Shown here: piece after piece, positions 60,472 to 64,000 of the stretch
Layout: every line of letters starts with the position of its first letter
Numbering within the stretch: the first letter of the stretch is position 1
Source of the DNA: Shewanella mesophila
GTDB taxonomy: Bacteria; Pseudomonadota; Gammaproteobacteria; Enterobacterales; Shewanellaceae
Length of the DNA stretch: 64,000 nt
Direction: 5' to 3'
NCBI RefSeq assembly: GCF_019457515.1
Contig: NZ_CP080421.1
Location: 1-64,000 of the forward strand
Made by a program: the position numbers and the translations under genes
The notes under the pieces: generated by a model
What the model was told of the DNA's origin: nothing
The model's database searches: none
Seen by the model: only the letters and a program-made list of their open reading frames with translations

Positions 60472-62214
60472 GTGCAGGCCAAAGAGCAAAACAGCCACCT
60501 CGCGGCATCAGCTGCCAAAACTGTTCAGGAACACAATGTGAGCATGCATTTAAAGAGTAGTGAGAGCGTGACCGACCTAAAGCAGGTTCGTCAGCAAGTA
60601 TTGGGGCAGACACAGATTCTTCAAAATCTGATCCCACCAACTGTGAGCTATACCACCGAGGGTAATGTATTAGTCATTGGCCCCGAGGATTTAGCTCGCT
60701 TAGCTGCGGACAAATTGTCCAACATGGGTCAGCGTGCGATTCTGGCTAATGAGTCCATTACTAGTCAAGATGAAGCCCATCTTGAGAAGGTGATGGCCGC
60801 CGCTGACGGAGTTGAGAGTTATTACAATAAGTTAATTGAAATCAAAGGCTTTCTTGGTCAATTCCAAGTTAAAGTTGAGCTAGATACTGGCTCTGCCGAC
60901 CTCAGCCTAGTTGCTATTCGTAAAGCGCATTTCGATCTTATCCTCGACCTGAGCCAGTCTCCTTGTATTAACCTTGAGATGCTACCGCCAGGGTATTTTT
61001 ACGTTGGCCAAGATGAAACTAAGCTCGCCGATGCAATTGCTCAGCTTCCCGATCTAATCGGTGAGTTTGACAAGCCTCGCTATGTCAAAGTAAACAGCGA
61101 AATTTGTGCTCACAACCGTAATGGTATCGATGGTTGTAATCGCTGTCTTAATTTCTGTCCCGCAGATGCTATTTCAAGTGTGAACAAGAAGATAGAGATC
61201 GACCCTTATCTTTGTCATGGTGCAGGAAGTTGCACCAATGCTTGCCCCACAGGTGCCATTAGTTATGACCTACCGACACCACAGGCGTTGCATTCCTATC
61301 TGCATAAGCTCGTTAGCCGTTTTCGTGAGCAAGCCCAGATAGCGCCAGTCATTCTGTTCCATGATGCAGCCAATGGTGCCAGCTTAGTTGGTGACGACTT
61401 GCCTGGTGTGATTATTCCAGTAGAACTTGAAGAGATCACTGTGGCGAGCATGGACCACTGGATGTCGGCTTTGGCTTGGGGAGCAAGACAGGTCATAGTG
61501 CTAAATACCGATGCTACCGCGCCAACGCTGGCACAGATGCTTAATGGTGAGCAGTCACTCGCAAACGATATTTTCGACGAGATGGGACAGCCTCATCGCG
61601 TTAGTGTGCTTAATCAAGATCAGCTAGGTGAGCTAACTTATCTTATTGAGATCAGCGCAAGCTGGCCTGTGATTGTGCCTGGTGAGTTTGCTGCAACCAC
61701 TAAGCGCCAAACCCTATATGCGGCAATAGACCATCTAAACAGCCAAGCGGCTTCTACCGATACCTGCCTAAGCAAAAGCAACATTCCTTTCGGTAAAGTT
61801 AGCGTTAATAAAGACAACTGTACCTTATGCCTTTCTTGTGTATCGACCTGTCCTACACAGGCGTTGACGGATGGAGGTGATAAGCCATCACTGCATTTTG
61901 TTGAACAAGATTGCGTGCAGTGCGGCCTGTGTGAGTCTGCCTGTCCAGAGAAGGTGATTAGCCTTACACCACAAATGAATTTCGATGCTACTGCGCGTCA
62001 GAAGCGTCAAACCTTGAACGAGGAGGAACCATTTGAGTGTATTCGATGTGGAACCCCTTTTGCTACCCAATCCATGGTGCAACGGATGCTGGAAGTAGTC
62101 GGAGGCCATAGTGCCTTTAGCGCTAACACAGAAAGATTAAAGATGTGTAGTGACTGCCGGGTAAAAGACATGTTTGAAGACATCCTTCAAGATCCTGAAA
62201 AGCAACTGCGATAA
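60472..62214 (+). CDS. Polyferredoxin-like iron-sulfur protein of the formate dehydrogenase cluster
   Basis: At least 580 residues from GTG 60472, but the open frame continues upstream to 60412 with protein-like sequence (NNKVLVVDIKGEAGAIQV), so the true start may be a non-canonical ATT at 60418. Seen: four Cys clusters of [4Fe-4S] type: CNRCLNFCPADAI, CTNACPTGAI, CTLCLSCVSTCPTQAL, CVQCGLCESACPEKVI, and a C-terminal CIRCGTPF/CSDC pair that could hold zinc or another cluster. Probably an electron carrier or assembly protein linked to formate dehydrogenase. Follows DUF3306 by 116 bp; the chaperone gene follows. Confidence 0.88.
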   Translation: MQAKEQNSHLAASAAKTVQEHNVSMHLKSSESVTDLKQVRQQVLGQTQILQNLIPPTVSYTTEGNVLVIGPEDLARLAADKLSNMGQRAILANESITSQDEAHLEKVMAAADGVESYYNKLIEIKGFLGQFQVKVELDTGSADLSLVAIRKAHFDLILDLSQSPCINLEMLPPGYFYVGQDETKLADAIAQLPDLIGEFDKPRYVKVNSEICAHNRNGIDGCNRCLNFCPADAISSVNKKIEIDPYLCHGAGSCTNACPTGAISYDLPTPQALHSYLHKLVSRFREQAQIAPVILFHDAANGASLVGDDLPGVIIPVELEEITVASMDHWMSALAWGARQVIVLNTDATAPTLAQMLNGEQSLANDIFDEMGQPHRVSVLNQDQLGELTYLIEISASWPVIVPGEFAATTKRQTLYAAIDHLNSQAASTDTCLSKSNIPFGKVSVNKDNCTLCLSCVSTCPTQALTDGGDKPSLHFVEQDCVQCGLCESACPEKVISLTPQMNFDATARQKRQTLNEEEPFECIRCGTPFATQSMVQRMLEVVGGHSAFSANTERLKMCSDCRVKDMFEDILQDPEKQLR

Positions 62215-62224
62215 GAGTTTAGCC

Positions 62225-62890
62225 ATGACCGAATTAGTAAGAGAAGTATCAGAAAACGATCAGCTAAGAGCCGATATCTACCAGCTTTTGGCGGCGCTAC
62301 TACGTCATCAGCCTAGTGCTGAATTATTGCAGTTTCTTTCGACCCTTGAGATCGATGTCGATGACGACAGCGATATGACAAAAGCTTGGTCTGGGTTGAA
62401 GCTTGCTGCAGAGCAATTTACTACCGAACAACTCGAAGAGGAGTATTTCAATATTTTCCTCGGTGTTGGCAGTGGTGAGATTTTACCCTATGGCAGCTGG
62501 TTTATGACGGGCTCATTGATGGATAAGCCGCTTGCATTGTTACGTCAAGATTTAATGCAGTTAGGCTTTGAACGCTCTGAAGATGTGAAGGAGCCTGAAG
62601 ATCATGTTGCCGCGCTTTGCGAAGTGATGGGCACCTTGATTCTTGAGGCACCGGGTTATCGTCAATTAGCATTTTATCAGCGTCACATCGGTAGCTGGAT
62701 CGAGCGTTTTTGCGACCATCTAGCGCGCACCCCAAGTGCCGCGTTTTATGCGACGGTAGCTCAGTTAGCCAAGGCATTCTTTGTTATCGAAGCTAACGAG
62801 TTTGAACAACTGAGTTTAAATATTCCGGTGAACTGCCCAGGTAGTGAAGCGGTGAAGATTGAACCGTCAACCAATGAGTTAGCATCATAA
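62225..62890 (+). CDS. TorD/DmsD-like molecular chaperone
   Basis: A 221-residue member of the TorD (redox enzyme maturation protein) family, which binds the Tat leader of molybdoenzymes until cofactor loading is complete. I chose ATG 62225 (MTELVREVSENDQL) with SD AAGAG; the longer frame at 62174 overlaps the polyferredoxin gene. Seen: EYFNIFLGVGSGEILPYGSWFMTGSLMDKPLALLRQDL and EPEDHVAALCEVMGTLI, the family pattern ExPDHxxxxxxxM. Its probable client is the FdhA encoded downstream. Confidence 0.9.
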   Translation: MTELVREVSENDQLRADIYQLLAALLRHQPSAELLQFLSTLEIDVDDDSDMTKAWSGLKLAAEQFTTEQLEEEYFNIFLGVGSGEILPYGSWFMTGSLMDKPLALLRQDLMQLGFERSEDVKEPEDHVAALCEVMGTLILEAPGYRQLAFYQRHIGSWIERFCDHLARTPSAAFYATVAQLAKAFFVIEANEFEQLSLNIPVNCPGSEAVKIEPSTNELAS

Positions 62891-62945
62891 GTAGACGGTT
62901 TACCCCTTATGTCAGTTCGTTGATATGAATTGGCATAGCGAAAAA

Positions 62946-62961
62946 TGAGGGTTCGCCCTCA
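62946..62961 (+). promoter_or_regulatory. UUCG tetraloop hairpin in the fdh operon
   Basis: TGAGGG-TTCG-CCCTCA, a perfect 6-bp stem closed by the very stable UUCG tetraloop, in the 173-bp gap between the chaperone and the small Tat gene. A second hairpin follows (62991-63011: AAGTCAAA / TTTGGCTT). Neither has a U-tract, so they may set segmental mRNA stability rather than terminate. Confidence 0.45.
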
Positions 62962-63063
62962 ACACAAGTGGGTCGTAGCCTTGCAAGGTTAAGTCAAACT
63001 GAGTTTGGCTTAACTGCGATGACTAAGGTTACGGCTCAAATTGAGACAACATTAGGAGACACT

Positions 63064-63264
63064 ATGAAGAAGCAAGCTTCCGATATGGGTCGTCGTCAAC
63101 TACTAAAAGCGTTAGCTGTTGGTAGTGCTGCCGGTGCAGTTGCGACAGTCAGTGGTCAAGCTATGGCCGCGACACCAGCATCTGCCCCAGAGTCAAAGCA
63201 TGGCGATGGTTATCACGAAACAGATCATATTCGTAGTTATTACGCGTCGTTACGTACCAAGTAA
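63064..63264 (+). CDS. Formate dehydrogenase region Tat-target small protein
   Basis: A 66-residue protein with a twin-arginine signal (MGRRQLLKALAVGSAAGAVATV then an Ala-rich AMAATPAS), and the mature part SKHGDGYHETDHIRSYYASLRTK typical of the small family found beside formate dehydrogenases. I chose ATG 63064 (MKKQASDMGRRQ), preceded by TAGGAGACACT; the longer frame from 62968 has no homology. It may interact with FdhA in the periplasm. Confidence 0.85.
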   Translation: MKKQASDMGRRQLLKALAVGSAAGAVATVSGQAMAATPASAPESKHGDGYHETDHIRSYYASLRTK

Positions 63265-63331
63265 GTAGCTACTAGGTAGTTTACCTAAATGGTAATTACG
63301 CTGTAATTCAATAACATTAGGAGAGTGTGTG

Positions 63332-64000
63332 ATGCGATTAACCCGCAAAACAGACCAGGCAGAAGTTGCGAAAAAGCCCGCCCTAGGTCTAAACCGTCGT
63401 CAGTTCCTTCAGACAGCAGGTCTTGCTACTGGTGGTATTGCCGCGGCCTCTATGCTTGGCGCTGGAATGATGCGCAAAGCAGAAGCAAAAGAAGTGCCTC
63501 ATGATGCACCTACAGAAGTAAAGCGTACCATCTGTTCTCACTGTTCAGTGGGCTGTGGTATTTACGCTGAAGTGCAAAACGGGGTGTGGACAGGTCAAGA
63601 GCCTGCTTTCGATCATCCGTTCAACGCTGGTGGACACTGTGCTAAAGGTGCATCGCTACGTGAACATGGTCACGGTGAGAAGCGTCTTAAGTATCCAATG
63701 AAGCTGGAAGGCGGCAAGTGGAAGCGTCTCTCATGGGAACAAGCCATTGAAGAAGTTGGCCAAAAAGCATTGGATATCCGTGCTGAATCGGGCCCTGACT
63801 CAGTATTCTTTATGGGTAGTGCTAAGTTCTCAAACGAACAAGCTTATTTGTACCGTAAATTCGCCGCAATGTGGGGCACTAACAACGTCGACCACTCAGC
63901 GCGTATTTGTCACTCTACCACTGTAGCCGGTGTTGCAAACACTTGGGGCTATGGTGCGCAAACCAACTCTTTCAACGATATTCGTAATGCTAAAGCTATG
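63332..64000 (+). CDS. fdhA: Formate dehydrogenase alpha subunit FdhA, N-terminal part (runs off the window)
   Basis: Molybdopterin catalytic subunit that oxidises formate; 223 residues seen. ATG 63332, ribosome-binding site TTAGGAGAG. Twin-arginine leader (NRRQFLQTAGLATGGIAAAS), then [4Fe-4S] ligands CSHCSVGCGIY and Cys at GGHCAKG. The motif DHSARICHSTTVAG shows Cys193 at the place of the selenocysteine of E. coli FdnG (RVUHGPTVA). So this is a Cys-type enzyme. The rest of the gene continues past 64000. Confidence 0.95.
   Translation, partial: MRLTRKTDQAEVAKKPALGLNRRQFLQTAGLATGGIAAASMLGAGMMRKAEAKEVPHDAPTEVKRTICSHCSVGCGIYAEVQNGVWTGQEPAFDHPFNAGGHCAKGASLREHGHGEKRLKYPMKLEGGKWKRLSWEQAIEEVGQKALDIRAESGPDSVFFMGSAKFSNEQAYLYRKFAAMWGTNNVDHSARICHSTTVAGVANTWGYGAQTNSFNDIRNAKAM

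Overview
The window looks like the replication-origin end of a Shewanella chromosome (Gammaproteobacteria, Alteromonadales). It opens on the GTG start codon of dnaA. The order dnaA-dnaN-recF-gyrB, glyQS, fadBA, pepQ-yigZ-trkH-hemG, RFN-ribB, moeAB and a formate dehydrogenase cluster carrying DUF3305, DUF3306, TorD-like and small Tat genes is typical of that genus. Species cannot be named from the sequence. I see no rRNA, tRNA, CRISPR array, prophage or intact insertion sequence.

Layout. 1-6.1 kb: the replication genes dnaA, dnaN, recF and gyrB on the + strand. 6.3-8.6 kb: a 5-oxoprolinase operon (pxpBCA) on the - strand. 8.8-11.8 kb: glyQS (-), divergent from tag (+). 12.8-18.1 kb: a large secreted TolB-like/amidohydrolase fusion, a MOSC protein, tusA, ybaK and a GNAT enzyme, all (-). 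18.3-21.6 kb: fadBA (-), divergent from pepQ-yigZ-trkH-hemG (21.9-25.9 kb). 26-30.4 kb: an ArsR repressor, a second hemG paralogue, a thioesterase, a GST, a LysR regulator and a second Tag-like glycosylase. 30.7-37 kb: an RND pump and an M14 peptidase. 37-43.5 kb: a methyltransferase, a repeat-bearing lipoprotein, two tandem PAP2 enzymes, a GIY-YIG protein and oligopeptidase B. 43.6-48.8 kb: an FMN riboswitch with ribB, a GGDEF/EAL sensor and ferritin. 49.1-52.4 kb: moeA, moeB, folM and a broken folX. 52.7-57 kb: a BCCT transporter, a DnaQ-like exonuclease and a cNMP/CBS/DUF294 protein. 57.2-64 kb: the formate dehydrogenase accessory region (regulator, fdhD, DUF3305, DUF3306, polyferredoxin, TorD-like chaperone, small Tat protein) and the first 223 codons of fdhA, which runs off the window.

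How it fits together. The first 17 kb holds four near-identical parS-like palindromes, as expected for origin segregation by ParABS. The last 7 kb makes and matures a molybdenum or tungsten formate dehydrogenase. A consensus sigma-54 promoter and an upstream perfect palindrome lie in front of its structural operon, and moeA/moeB a few kb away supply cofactor synthesis.

Most notable: the parS cluster; a 190-bp element with 12-bp terminal inverted repeats present twice; folX interrupted by an in-frame stop and a foreign C-terminus; the sigma-54 promoter plus palindrome at the fdh operon; an ArsR regulator with the two-cysteine pattern of persulfide sensors between two hemG paralogues; and a lipoprotein built from 18-residue DGSGS repeats.
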